Below the pieces are notes generated by a model, which saw only the letters and a program-made list of their open reading frames with translations, searched no databases and was not told where the DNA came from. Below, one piece after another: positions 15,721-24,950 of a stretch of DNA of 64,000 bases. Numbering within the stretch: the stretch's first letter is position 1; each line of letters begins with the position of its first letter. A program made the translations under genes and the position numbers. Source of the stretch: Bacteroidota bacterium (GTDB lineage: Bacteria; Bacteroidota; Bacteroidia; Bacteroidales; Dysgonomonadaceae); contig JAEWQF010000038.1 in assembly GCA_023399295.1 (NCBI GenBank), positions 29,011 through 93,010 on the forward strand. The letters run 5' to 3'.

Positions 15721-17088
15721 TCAGGAAAAAAGAATCCGGAAGGCATCACTCACCTTCTTCACCTGTATCAGTTCAATCGAACCCTTCCTGGTGTACCCTT
15801 TCAGGTTATTGGCCGGTATCAGGATGCGGGAGAAGCCCAGCTTCTCGGCCTCCTGGATTCTTTGTTCGATGCGATTCACCGGCCGGATCTCACCTGAGAG
15901 TCCCACCTCTCCACAGAGTGCCGTCTCACTACCAATGCTCATATCAAGGCTGGAAGAGAGGATGGCGCTGATCACCGAGAGATCCATACCGGGGTCATTC
16001 ACCCGCAATCCCCCTGCGATATTGAGAAAGACATCCTTCTGTGCCAACCGGAAGCCGGCCCGCTTCTCGAGCACAGCCAAAAGCATGTTTGTTCTCCGGA
16101 TATCAAAGCCGGTAGCGGACCGTTGTGGCGTTCCATAGGCTGCTGTACTCACCAGGGCCTGTGTCTCAATCAAAAAAGGACGGACCCCTTCAATGGCTGC
16201 CGCGATGGAGACGCCACTCAGTCCCTCGTGATTCTGTGTCAACAGCAGCTCCGAAGGGTTACTCACCTCACGCAGTCCCGACTGGTTCATCTCATAGATG
16301 CCCAATTCGGCGGTGCTGCCAAAACGATTCTTAATGCTTCTTAGGATGCGATACATGTAATGCTGGTCACCCTCGAATTGGATCACTGTGTCGACAATGT
16401 GCTCCAGTATCTTGGGACCGGCAATGCTTCCCTCCTTGGTGATATGTCCGATGAGTAGCACCGGAGTCCCGGACTGTTTGGCAAACTTGAGCAGCGACGC
16501 GGCACACTCGCGCACCTGTGAGATGCTGCCGGGAGCCGACTCAAGCGCCTCACTGTAGAGGGTCTGTATGGAGTCGATGACAAGCAACCTGGGAGCGGTG
16601 CTCTTCACGTGCTTGTAGATCTCATCGAGGTTGGTCTCGCAGACAATCAGGCAGTCATTGTTCTGCAACCCGATACGATCGGCACGAAGCTTCAGCTGTC
16701 GCGCACTCTCCTCACCGGAGACATAAAGCGTAGGCAGACCGTTTAGCTTCAGGATGGTTTGCAGCACCAGCGTCGACTTGCCAATGCCCGGTTCACCACC
16801 CAGCAATACCACCGAAGCGGGTACCAGTCCGCCCCCCAATACCCTGTTCAACTCTCCGTCATGCAAGTCGATACGGGGTTCCTCATCGGCACGTATCTCT
16901 CCCAACTGCTGTGGCGCACTGCGCACACTCTGAAACGAACGTGTATCCTCCTGATTGGTGGTGGCATCCCTGCGCACCAGCTCCTCCACAAAGGTGGACC
17001 ACTCCCCACAGGAGGGACACTTACCCATCCATTTGGGCGATTCATAGCCACATTGGCTGCAGAAGTAGACTGATTTCAGTTTGGCCAT
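15721..17088 (-). CDS. radA: DNA repair protein RadA
   Basis: A RecA-like ATPase and branch-migration helicase for recombinational repair, 455 residues. It has an N-terminal zinc finger (C10, C13, C24, C27), Walker A GGEPGIGKST (97-106), Walker B LLVIDSIQT, the RadA-specific KNRFG motif, and a C-terminal Lon-protease-like domain (GGLRVNDPGMDLSVISAILSS region, cited by GGLRVNDPG) without the protease catalytic pair. Length and order are normal. It is divergent from tex, with 68 nt between start codons. Confidence 0.96.
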   Translation of the reverse strand: MAKLKSVYFCSQCGYESPKWMGKCPSCGEWSTFVEELVRRDATTNQEDTRSFQSVRSAPQQLGEIRADEEPRIDLHDGELNRVLGGGLVPASVVLLGGEPGIGKSTLVLQTILKLNGLPTLYVSGEESARQLKLRADRIGLQNNDCLIVCETNLDEIYKHVKSTAPRLLVIDSIQTLYSEALESAPGSISQVRECAASLLKFAKQSGTPVLLIGHITKEGSIAGPKILEHIVDTVIQFEGDQHYMYRILRSIKNRFGSTAELGIYEMNQSGLREVSNPSELLLTQNHEGLSGVSIAAAIEGVRPFLIETQALVSTAAYGTPQRSATGFDIRRTNMLLAVLEKRAGFRLAQKDVFLNIAGGLRVNDPGMDLSVISAILSSSLDMSIGSETALCGEVGLSGEIRPVNRIEQRIQEAEKLGFSRILIPANNLKGYTRKGSIELIQVKKVSDAFRILFS

Positions 17089-17156
17089 ACCGGTTGCATT
17101 TGGTGAGGTAAAGTTAGGAAAAAATCTTTACTTTTGCAGCTGAACCATCACGCACA

Positions 17157-19295
17157 ATGACAAATCAACAGATGTCCCATATCCATTCAACAATCGCACA
17201 CACGCTCGGACTGACCCTCAGGAGTGTAGAGAACACACTCCGTCTGTTACAGGAAGGCGCCACCATTCCCTTTATCAGCCGTTACCGCAAAGAGATGACC
17301 GGCGGCCTCGACGAGGTGCAGATTGCCCGCATAGGGGAGTTGAATGAGCAACATGAGGAGTTGGAAAAGCGGAAGAGCTTCATACTGAAATCGATCGGCG
17401 AGCAGGAGAAGCTGACACCTGAGTTGGAGAAGCAAATCCGCGAGTGCCGTGAGCACAACCTACTGGAGGACCTTTACCTTCCCTTCAAATCCAAACGGTT
17501 GACAAGAGCCGAGATAGCCCGCAAGAAAGGGCTGGAAGGTCTTGCACGATGGCTGATGTCGCAACAACAAGGTGCGGTAGAGGCCGAAGCATTGGGTTAT
17601 ATAAATGAGGAGGTAGAAGATGCGGCGGAAGCACTGAAAGGGGCACGCGACATCATTGCCGAGTGGGTCAACGAGGATGGCAAGGCAAGGCAACAGGTGC
17701 GCAACATCTTCTCGAACGAGGCAATCATCACTGCAAAAGTGGTGAAAGGCAAGGAAGTGGAAGGTGAAAAATACAGTGATTATTTCGATTTTTCGGCTTC
17801 TCTCTCACGCTGTCCGTCACACAGGCTGCTGGCCATCCGTCGTGGCGAGAATGAGGGCTTTCTGCGGGTCTCTCTCTCAACCGATGAGGCTCGCTCATTG
17901 CACAAATTGATGCGGCACTTTGTGAAGAACAACAGTGAATCGGCGAGTCACGTGACAGAGGCGGTGAAGGATGGGTACAAGCGATTGTTGAAGCCATCCA
18001 TCGAGGCCGAATTTGCCAACCTGTCAAAGGAACAGGCCGATGAGGCAGCCATCACCGTCTTCGCTGAGAACCTACGACAGCTGCTGCTGGCACCTCCCCT
18101 GGGACAAAAGCGCATCCTTGCCATCGACCCGGGCTATCGCACCGGATGCAAACTGGTTTGTCTCGATGAACAGGGAAAACTGCTCCACAACGAGACCATC
18201 TATCCGCATCCACCGCAACAGGAGTATGCGAAGGCTGGCAACAAAGTGGTGAAGCTAGTGAGTACCTACCGCATCGATGCCATCGCCATCGGCAACGGCA
18301 CCGCCAGCCGCGAGACAGAGCGTTTCATCACCGGACTGCGATATGAAAAAGAGGTGAAAGTATTTGTTGTCAGTGAGAGTGGCGCGTCGGTCTACTCTGC
18401 TTCCAGGATCGCGCGTGAGGAGTTCCCGGAGTATGACGTCACCGTGCGGGGTGCCGTCTCCATTGGAAGGAGATTGAGCGATCCGTTGGCCGAGCTGGTA
18501 AAGATCGACCCCAAGGCAATCGGTGTGGGACAATACCAGCATGATGTGAACCAGGCAAAGCTGAAACGATCGCTCGACCTGATGGTGGAGCGTTGCGTCA
18601 ACCTGGTGGGAGTAAACCTCAACACCGCCAGCACGCATCTGCTCACTTATGTCTCCGGACTGGGGGAGTCACTGGCAAACAACATCGTGGAGTGGCGTTC
18701 CGCCAATGGCCCCTTCCGTTCACGCCAGGAACTGAAGAAGGTACCCCGGCTGGGTGAGAAAGCGTTTGAGCAGTGTGCCGGATTTCTGCGGATTGCTGAG
18801 TCGGAGCATCCGCTTGACAACTCGGCGGTGCATCCGGAAAGCTACCCCATTGTGGAACAGATGGCGAGCGATCTGCAATGCAGTGTGAAGGAGTTGATCG
18901 GCAACAAGGAGTTAATCACCGCCATTGATCAACAGCGATACAAGACCGAAACAGTGGGCGTTGAGACGCTGGCCGATATCCTGTCAGAACTGCAGAAGCC
19001 GGGGCGGGATCCCCGGACGAAGGTAGAGACACTTGAGTTTGATCCTGCCATACGACTGATCACCGATTTGCAGGAGGGGATGATCCTCAACGGCATCGTA
19101 ACCAACATCACCAACTTCGGGTGCTTTGTTGATATTGGCATCAAGGAAAACGGCCTGGTTCACATCTCGGAGCTGGCCAACCGGTTTGTATCAAATGTGG
19201 GGGAGGTGGTTTCGCTGCACCAGCATGTGCGCGTGAAGGTGCTCACAGTGGATCAGCAGAGAAAACGAATCCAGCTCACCATGAAAGGACTCTGA
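17157..19295 (+). CDS. tex: Tex-family S1 RNA-binding protein
   Basis: A 712-residue cytosolic nucleic-acid-binding protein of the Tex/YhgF family, with roles in transcription and RNA metabolism. The N-terminal helical Tex domain has TIPFISRYRKEMTGGLDEVQ (near 37-56). The YqgF-like RNase H fold begins with LAIDPGYRTGCKLV. A helix-hairpin-helix region follows (NIVEWRSANGPFRSRQEL, RLGEKAFEQCAGFLRI). The C-terminal S1 domain has GMILNGIVTNITNFGCFVDIG (cited by GMILNGIV and FGCFVDIG). Length is close to the usual 710-780. A -7 element TACTTTTG lies at 17129-17136. Confidence 0.95.
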   Translation: MTNQQMSHIHSTIAHTLGLTLRSVENTLRLLQEGATIPFISRYRKEMTGGLDEVQIARIGELNEQHEELEKRKSFILKSIGEQEKLTPELEKQIRECREHNLLEDLYLPFKSKRLTRAEIARKKGLEGLARWLMSQQQGAVEAEALGYINEEVEDAAEALKGARDIIAEWVNEDGKARQQVRNIFSNEAIITAKVVKGKEVEGEKYSDYFDFSASLSRCPSHRLLAIRRGENEGFLRVSLSTDEARSLHKLMRHFVKNNSESASHVTEAVKDGYKRLLKPSIEAEFANLSKEQADEAAITVFAENLRQLLLAPPLGQKRILAIDPGYRTGCKLVCLDEQGKLLHNETIYPHPPQQEYAKAGNKVVKLVSTYRIDAIAIGNGTASRETERFITGLRYEKEVKVFVVSESGASVYSASRIAREEFPEYDVTVRGAVSIGRRLSDPLAELVKIDPKAIGVGQYQHDVNQAKLKRSLDLMVERCVNLVGVNLNTASTHLLTYVSGLGESLANNIVEWRSANGPFRSRQELKKVPRLGEKAFEQCAGFLRIAESEHPLDNSAVHPESYPIVEQMASDLQCSVKELIGNKELITAIDQQRYKTETVGVETLADILSELQKPGRDPRTKVETLEFDPAIRLITDLQEGMILNGIVTNITNFGCFVDIGIKENGLVHISELANRFVSNVGEVVSLHQHVRVKVLTVDQQRKRIQLTMKGL

Positions 19296-19318
19296 AGCTG
19301 CATCCCGTTCATCTTGTT

Positions 19319-19954
19319 TCAGAAATCGATGTGAAGCTGCCGCTCAAACAGTGTAAAGCTCTTGCGGTGATGGGGTGTGACACCGTACAGGCGAATCGCC
19401 TCCCGGTGTTCGCGGGTGGGATACCCCTTGTTGCGGCTCCAGCCATACTGTGGAAACTGTCTGTCAAGTTCCCGCATCTTTTCGTCACGCCAGGTCTTTG
19501 CCAGTACAGATGCTGCCGCTATCGACAGATACTTCCCATCACCTTTGATGACACAGCTGTGTGGTATCTCCCCAAATGGCACAAAGCGATTGCCATCCAC
19601 CAGAATATGCTGGGGTTTACTGGCAAGTGCACGCAGCGCCCGGTGCATCGATTCGATGGATGCCTTCAAAATATTGAGCCGATCGATCTCCTCGGGTGAA
19701 CAGGATGCCACGGCAAAAAAGAGTGCTTCCCGCTCAATCACCACACGCAACTTTTCCCGCTGTCGTTCACTAAGTTGCTTGGAATCGTTGAGTGTGTCAC
19801 ACCTGAAATCGGGTGGCAGGATGACAGCAGCAGCAAAGACCGACCCGGCAAGACAACCGCGTCCAGCCTCATCACAACCGGCCTCCATGACACCGGCCTG
19901 CATGCAGGGCAACAAGCCGCCGGAAAGCTTAATCCCGTTCACACTCATAGTCAC
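19319..19954 (-). CDS. rnhB: Ribonuclease HII
   Basis: Removes ribonucleotides and RNA primers from DNA-RNA hybrids. The 211-residue protein has the active-site Asp and Glu in GCDEAGRGCLAG (D28, E29), a further Asp in ILVDGNRF and one in KTWRDEKM, with the YPTREHREAI signature at the C-terminus. An alternative start is the ATG at codon 3. It overlaps the upstream metallophosphoesterase gene by 4 nt and is the last gene of a three-gene minus-strand run. Confidence 0.95.
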   Translation of the reverse strand: MTMSVNGIKLSGGLLPCMQAGVMEAGCDEAGRGCLAGSVFAAAVILPPDFRCDTLNDSKQLSERQREKLRVVIEREALFFAVASCSPEEIDRLNILKASIESMHRALRALASKPQHILVDGNRFVPFGEIPHSCVIKGDGKYLSIAAASVLAKTWRDEKMRELDRQFPQYGWSRNKGYPTREHREAIRLYGVTPHHRKSFTLFERQLHIDF

Positions 19955-21222
19955 TCTTGTTCAACCTCTCTCAACCGAATCAGCAGATTGAGATCCTCCG
20001 GCGGAAAATCGAAAGAGAAATCATCCACATCAATCTCGTCGCCAAGGAAAGAGGCAAACTGCCGGAGTGATTGCATCATTTCAGTATCTTCCTTTTCATC
20101 TCCCTTGACATGTTTTAGATGGAGCTTCACGATCAAGTCGGTAAGCAGCGGCATCAGCTCCTCAGGCAGGGGGAAACCCAATCCTTTCAGACGCCCTTCG
20201 GCGACTCGCTGGCTCACGATCTCCAGTCGCTGACGGGCTTCCTCCTGCAGATTGCTGTTGCCCTGCAATGAGGTGACAAAATGGGTCTCCAGGGCGAGGG
20301 TGTTCCGTTCCAGTCGCATCATCCGCCAGGCAAAAGGATAGTGTGCCAGGCTGCCAGTCTCCACATCGTAGATGTGTCGTCCCGCGGGTGTGTCAAAGCG
20401 GGTAATGTCGTTCGCGTGAAAATGGCCGGTAAAGATGAGCGGCATACCCGCATCAGCCAGCGACTCAGCATCTCTTTCCCACTCCTCCACTAGATACGCG
20501 GGAAAGAAGGAGGACTGGTAGGGCATATGCTCCACCAGGCCATGGTGCATCATGCCAAGAACGATGATTCCTTTTGCCTCTGCCTCACGCAGCACGGCAA
20601 GCGCCCACTCCATTGTTTGTGACTTGATGCGCCCTGCGGTAATCGAACCGGTAGTATGCTCATCGTAACGGTTGCTGTCGAAACAAAGCAACCAATGGTG
20701 TTCATTGAGCGCTGCAACATAGCTGAGTGAAGCCTCATCTCTAGCGATCGCCTCACCGTAGCCAAAGGGTTCATAGAGAGCAGCAAAGTCATCTTTCGAA
20801 ATACCCTCTACCGGCTGCGGTTGAATATCCCTGTATGCTACCGCATTGGGGATGTTGATGTCGTGGTTACCGGGCACCACCAGCACACGGATGCCCTTGC
20901 GTTCCAGTGCCTCCAGTTTGGCAATCAGATCGAGGTGGCTCTCTCGTTCTCCATGATGGGTGAGATCGCCCGAAATAAGGAGCAAATCGGGTTTCTGTTG
21001 AAACAAATCAGACATGACATGATCCAACACCATCTGCTGTTCCACGAACTGCCTGCCGGTAGACTTCTCGTGTGTGGACAGGGCTGCACCGGAGTTGTAG
21101 AGCTCCGGAGATAGATGGTGCATGTCGCTGAGCAATGCGATCTTCAGTGAACCCGCCAACACGGTGTCACATCCGGTGGTGATCGTCGACAGGAAGAGCA
21201 AAAGCAATGAGAATCTCCACAT
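19951..21222 (-). CDS. Calcineurin-like metallophosphoesterase lipoprotein
   Basis: An exported phosphoesterase of 423 residues. A lipoprotein signal (hydrophobic core 4-15, TTGCD with Cys18) is followed by the dimetal phosphoesterase signature: LLSDMHH (31-37), LISGDLTHHG, VVPGNHD, MMHHG and FTGHFHAND. The substrate is unknown; relatives include cyclic nucleotide phosphodiesterases and general phosphatases. The C-terminal ~100 residues are acidic and helical with no recognisable domain. It lies 3 nt downstream of the endonuclease I gene and overlaps rnhB. Confidence 0.85.
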   Translation of the reverse strand: MWRFSLLLLFLSTITTGCDTVLAGSLKIALLSDMHHLSPELYNSGAALSTHEKSTGRQFVEQQMVLDHVMSDLFQQKPDLLLISGDLTHHGERESHLDLIAKLEALERKGIRVLVVPGNHDINIPNAVAYRDIQPQPVEGISKDDFAALYEPFGYGEAIARDEASLSYVAALNEHHWLLCFDSNRYDEHTTGSITAGRIKSQTMEWALAVLREAEAKGIIVLGMMHHGLVEHMPYQSSFFPAYLVEEWERDAESLADAGMPLIFTGHFHANDITRFDTPAGRHIYDVETGSLAHYPFAWRMMRLERNTLALETHFVTSLQGNSNLQEEARQRLEIVSQRVAEGRLKGLGFPLPEELMPLLTDLIVKLHLKHVKGDEKEDTEMMQSLRQFASFLGDEIDVDDFSFDFPPEDLNLLIRLREVEQE

Positions 21223-21225
21223 GGG

Positions 21226-22143
21226 CTATCTGATTGTCATCAATCGAATGACCCTGTCGAGCCAGCGCTCAAAGGGGCTCTGTTCAATTTCGCGGTAGCT
21301 GTCGATCATCGATCCCGTATAAAAGGGGTCACTGGCTGCACTCCCCCACACATGCTCCACAAGTACCGGATAATCGATGTAGGGATTGCGGTTCTGTTGC
21401 AACCGGTAGATTGCTTCGTTGCGACGCACCTCCTTAAGGCTTACAGGATCCTCCCGGTGCCATTTCAGCAGCAGCGCTAGCGACCAGCTGTTGAACCCGG
21501 GATAGCGATCCGGTTCTATCTGATCAGAGTGCCACCCCTGCATCTGATCCTCATAGGCAGTCACCACATAGAAATAACTGCGCGCCACATCACCCTTGTA
21601 TTCGTCGATCGGCTCAAAGACAGTTCGGGTATAACCGCCAAAACTGTTTTGACCCACCTTCGATCCGTTGGCAGACTCCCAGGTGATGATCCCCACTTCA
21701 CCAAAAGGAAGATTGCCACGACGGTTGTTCACATACCCGTCGGTGGGGTAAATGTGAAAAAGATCCGTCTCAAGGAGTGTGGTGCCACGGGCCCAGCTTC
21801 TGGGAAAGAGATGCTCCCGGTTGTAACAATCACCCTCTTTTCGGGAGATACCACAGCGATGCTGACTGAAACTGTACCCATAGGCTACTCCTTTACGTGG
21901 ATCATGCGAATAGATGTCCCATACCTTGTCGTGTGTAAAGGCATCAGTTGTTTCAAATGCCTTCCATAGCTCAGCATAGGAGAGTACCTGTGGCTCACCG
22001 ATCACACGACAGAGGGCACTCTTCAGTGCGGCTCCATGCTGCCCCTCAGTGGGGTTGTAGTATCCCACAGGAATCTGAGCAACAAGAGGTGCCGTCACAG
22101 CAAGCAGGATAAACAGAAAAAGATGGCAACGGACAATGTTCAT
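21226..22143 (-). CDS. Secreted endonuclease I family protein
   Basis: A 305-residue secreted DNase/RNase of the beta-beta-alpha-metal fold (EndA/NucM family). The signal peptide spans residues 1-23 (cleavage near PLVAQ). The catalytic motif is CYNREHLFPRSW (106-117) with general-base His111, followed by DLFHIYPTDGYVNNRRGNLPFGEV, the family's metal-binding segment (cited by DLFHIYPTDG and NNRRGNLPFG). Likely role: degradation of extracellular nucleic acid. It is the first gene of a run with a metallophosphoesterase and rnhB. Confidence 0.9.
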   Translation of the reverse strand: MNIVRCHLFLFILLAVTAPLVAQIPVGYYNPTEGQHGAALKSALCRVIGEPQVLSYAELWKAFETTDAFTHDKVWDIYSHDPRKGVAYGYSFSQHRCGISRKEGDCYNREHLFPRSWARGTTLLETDLFHIYPTDGYVNNRRGNLPFGEVGIITWESANGSKVGQNSFGGYTRTVFEPIDEYKGDVARSYFYVVTAYEDQMQGWHSDQIEPDRYPGFNSWSLALLLKWHREDPVSLKEVRRNEAIYRLQQNRNPYIDYPVLVEHVWGSAASDPFYTGSMIDSYREIEQSPFERWLDRVIRLMTIR

Positions 22144-22281
22144 ATCTTATGACTTTTCGGTTCCGGAAGTAAAAAACGCCCGATAGAAAAGGCAAATATA
22201 AAAAAAATCCCCGCTCACCGGTGAATCTATTGAGAAAAAAGGGGTAGGTCGGAATAAAAGATGATTGGGAATGAAAAGCGA

Positions 22282-23685
22282 TCAGGCATTCAGAATCCGT
22301 TCGATCTCTTCGATATCGGAGCGAAAACCCTTGTCCACGTCATAGAAATTTTTTACCGTGTTGCAGGCATGCAGCACGGTGGCATGATTGCGGTTCCCCA
22401 CCTGTATTCCGATCTGGGACAACGACAATTCAGTGTGTTTCTTGATGAAGTACATGGTTACCTGACGCGCCTGTACAATCTCTCGCTTGCGCGATGAGGA
22501 CTGAATGAGATCTCTCTTGATGTTGAAGAATTGTGAAACGGTATCCTGGATCTTCTCAACGGTTATCCGCTTGCGTTCAAACCGGATGCTCTGCTCCATC
22601 ACCCTCCGTGCAAGGCTCATGTCAATCTCCCGGTTGTTGATGATGGAGTGTGCCATCAGTGAAACCACGATACCTTCCAGGTCGCGCACATTTTCAGTCA
22701 CGCTCTCCGCAATGTAATCAATCACATTCTCGGGTATGGAGAGACCGTCTGACACGATTTTGTTGTGAAGAATCTTTTTTCGCAGTTCCTTGTCGGGACG
22801 ATCCAGATTGGTGGAGAGACCCCAGCGAAAACGAGTCAACAAGCGCTCTTCCATCCCCTGCATATCCATGGGAGCACAATCGGAGGTCATCACAAGTTGC
22901 TTGTTGTTCTGATGCAGGTGGTTGAAGATATGGAAGAATGTGTTTTGCGTTTTCTCCAGCCCCGACAACTCATGGATGTCATCGATGATCAACACATCGA
23001 TGCTCTGATAGAAGTTGATGAAATCGTTGATGGTGTTAAAACGTCGTGCATCGGTGAACTGTACCTTGAAGAGATGCGCTGATAGATACAACACCTTCTT
23101 GTCAGGATAAAGCGCCTCTACCTTAGAGCCGATGGCATGACAGAGGTGGGTCTTACCCACACCGGAGTGCCCGTGTACAAAAAGCGGATTAAAAGCTGTC
23201 TTCGCAGGATTCATGGCAACCGCCTCTGCGGCTGTACGTGCCAACCGGTTGCTTTCACCTTCAAAGAAATTCTCGAACCGGTATTTGCCGTTAACCTGTG
23301 AAACAAACTCGTTGGTCTCAACCCTGTCGAATGGGCTGGGCACCTTTTCTGACACTTTCTTCCGGGTGTTTTTGTCGGGCAAGGCAAATGATTTGCTTTC
23401 ACCACGCAACTCAACGGCGGTGTTGCTCTCTGTTTCCACCAGAATGCGGTAGTTGAGGATGGTGCCCTCTCCAATCTCGCGGTAGAGGGTCTGCTGAATC
23501 AGATCGAGATATTTATCTTCCAGGTATTCATAAAAAAACTGACTGGGTACCTGAACTGTGAGTACATGATCCTGGTATTTGAGTGGAACGATTGGTTGAA
23601 ACCATGTATTGAATGCCGGTTCGGGGATATTATCCCGAATCACATTCAAACAGTTTCCCCACAAAAGCTGGCAATCGTTCTTCAT
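22282..23685 (-). CDS. dnaA: Chromosomal replication initiator DnaA
   Basis: Binds DnaA boxes, melts oriC and loads the helicase. The 467 residues include the N-terminal interaction domain (LWGNCLNVIRDNIPEPAFNTW region, 9-29), a linker, the AAA+ ATPase (FVHGHSGVGKTHLCHAIG, Walker B VLIIDDIHEL, sensor II region) and C-terminal domain IV with the DNA-recognition segment QIGIQVGNRNHATVLHA. All expected parts are present. An AT-rich intergenic region of 371 nt lies upstream. Confidence 0.97.
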   Translation of the reverse strand: MKNDCQLLWGNCLNVIRDNIPEPAFNTWFQPIVPLKYQDHVLTVQVPSQFFYEYLEDKYLDLIQQTLYREIGEGTILNYRILVETESNTAVELRGESKSFALPDKNTRKKVSEKVPSPFDRVETNEFVSQVNGKYRFENFFEGESNRLARTAAEAVAMNPAKTAFNPLFVHGHSGVGKTHLCHAIGSKVEALYPDKKVLYLSAHLFKVQFTDARRFNTINDFINFYQSIDVLIIDDIHELSGLEKTQNTFFHIFNHLHQNNKQLVMTSDCAPMDMQGMEERLLTRFRWGLSTNLDRPDKELRKKILHNKIVSDGLSIPENVIDYIAESVTENVRDLEGIVVSLMAHSIINNREIDMSLARRVMEQSIRFERKRITVEKIQDTVSQFFNIKRDLIQSSSRKREIVQARQVTMYFIKKHTELSLSQIGIQVGNRNHATVLHACNTVKNFYDVDKGFRSDIEEIERILNA

Positions 23686-24056
23686 TGAATCTCAAAAATG
23701 ATTTCTGTTTTTCCGTCGTTCTAGCTAAGAGAATACAAATTTTGCAATAATAAACGAGAAAAAAAAATCAACATTATTTCTGTTGCTCGTTTTTAGAAAA
23801 AAAACGTTATTTATCAGCAAAATAGGACTATTTGCTTGTTTTTCATGTCTTTAACTAATTCAATAAACGTTAACTGAATTGATAATCAATTCGATATAAA
23901 GATTTCCACATCCAGCATCTGTCACCAGAAAAAAACTCATTATTGTTACGCAATCACAGCCACTCAATGTGTTTCAACCCAAAGAGACGAAAAAGCCTTA
24001 TTTAGAGTCATTCTAATTAAACAGCTCCTCTGTTTCAGAATTGAAACCACCCTCAA
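23686..24056. other. AT-rich intergenic region upstream of dnaA
   Basis: No ORF of note. It contains long A- and T-runs, a near-perfect palindrome at 23876-23892 (GAATTGAT-A-ATCAATTC), and a short hairpin at 24032-24047 (GTTTCA / TGAAAC). Only a weak DnaA-box-like 9-mer (ATTTCCACA, around 23903-23911) was found, so an origin is possible but unproven. Confidence 0.45.
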
Positions 24057-24950
24057 TTAGAACAGACTCACTTTGACGCTCAGGTAACGGCCGGGGTTTA
24101 CCCTGATGTCTTCCAGCAGTTTAGTCGCAGCATCAATTGTCACATTGAGGCTATCATGCAGTCTCGTATCGTTCATCAGCAGACCCAGCGAATTGTCATT
24201 CCGGTTGATTTTCTCCGAGAGCAGCTTCAGGTTGTTAACCGTTTCTTCAATGTCGGCATAGGTGCCGCTGAGATCCATCGCACTGATCTCGTGGCTCACC
24301 CTACTTAAATCACCAGAGACGGCAACAAGGTTATGGCTGATTTCGGGCAGCTCCTGATCGAGTGCTGCCATCATCCTGTTGAGGTTGATGCTGGCTTGGT
24401 TCAGCTGCGTCACCGTGTGGCCTATCCTGCTGATCGACTCATTCCATGAGGGATGCGCCGCTATTTGATGCAAAGAGAATAGCAGTGAGTCAATCCGCAG
24501 AAAGATTGAATCGGCCCGAGGCATCAACGCAGCGGCACCATCCATCAGACCCGTCACTTTTTTGCCTCGGATGGTGTCACCCGGCTGCAACACTGTAGTC
24601 GAGGTACCCATAACCAGGGTTGCCAGAGAGGCACCGAACAGGTCGGTACCATATTCCAGGTGGCTATCTTCGGGAATGGGAAACTCCTCTTCGAGGCTGA
24701 CAGCGACCGCAAACCGCATCGGATCTGTTTCTGCCATTGTGATGCTACTGATCAATCCAACCTGATAACCTTTCACGTATACGGGAGAAGATAGCAGCAG
24801 GCTGGTGACATCATCAAAGAGAGCATAATATTGCTTTTGATCCTTTAATACATTGACTCCTTTCAGGAAGTTTATGCCGAAATAGATCATGCACAGGCTG
24901 GCGAGAAAAGCCAATCCGATGAGTGCATTTCTGGAGATCTTCTTATTCAT
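24057..24950 (-). CDS. MlaD/MCE-domain protein
   Basis: A membrane-anchored periplasmic substrate-binding component of a Mla-type phospholipid transport system. Of 297 residues, 9-30 form the transmembrane anchor (ALIGLAFLASLCMIYFGINF). The MCE domain follows (about 38-115: YYALFDDVTSLLLSSPVYVKG, cited by YYALFDDV and SPVYVKGYQVG). A long helical, coiled-coil-like C-terminal region (about 145-290) comes last. Its ATG overlaps the stop of the amidase gene by 4 nt, an arrangement I believe is common in Bacteroidota. The ATPase and permease partners are not in this window. Confidence 0.88.
   Translation of the reverse strand: MNKKISRNALIGLAFLASLCMIYFGINFLKGVNVLKDQKQYYALFDDVTSLLLSSPVYVKGYQVGLISSITMAETDPMRFAVAVSLEEEFPIPEDSHLEYGTDLFGASLATLVMGTSTTVLQPGDTIRGKKVTGLMDGAAALMPRADSIFLRIDSLLFSLHQIAAHPSWNESISRIGHTVTQLNQASINLNRMMAALDQELPEISHNLVAVSGDLSRVSHEISAMDLSGTYADIEETVNNLKLLSEKINRNDNSLGLLMNDTRLHDSLNVTIDAATKLLEDIRVNPGRYLSVKVSLF

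Noticed and set aside
23686..24056. Confident oriC call
   Set aside because: No cluster of good DnaA boxes was found by eye, and GC skew cannot be computed here.
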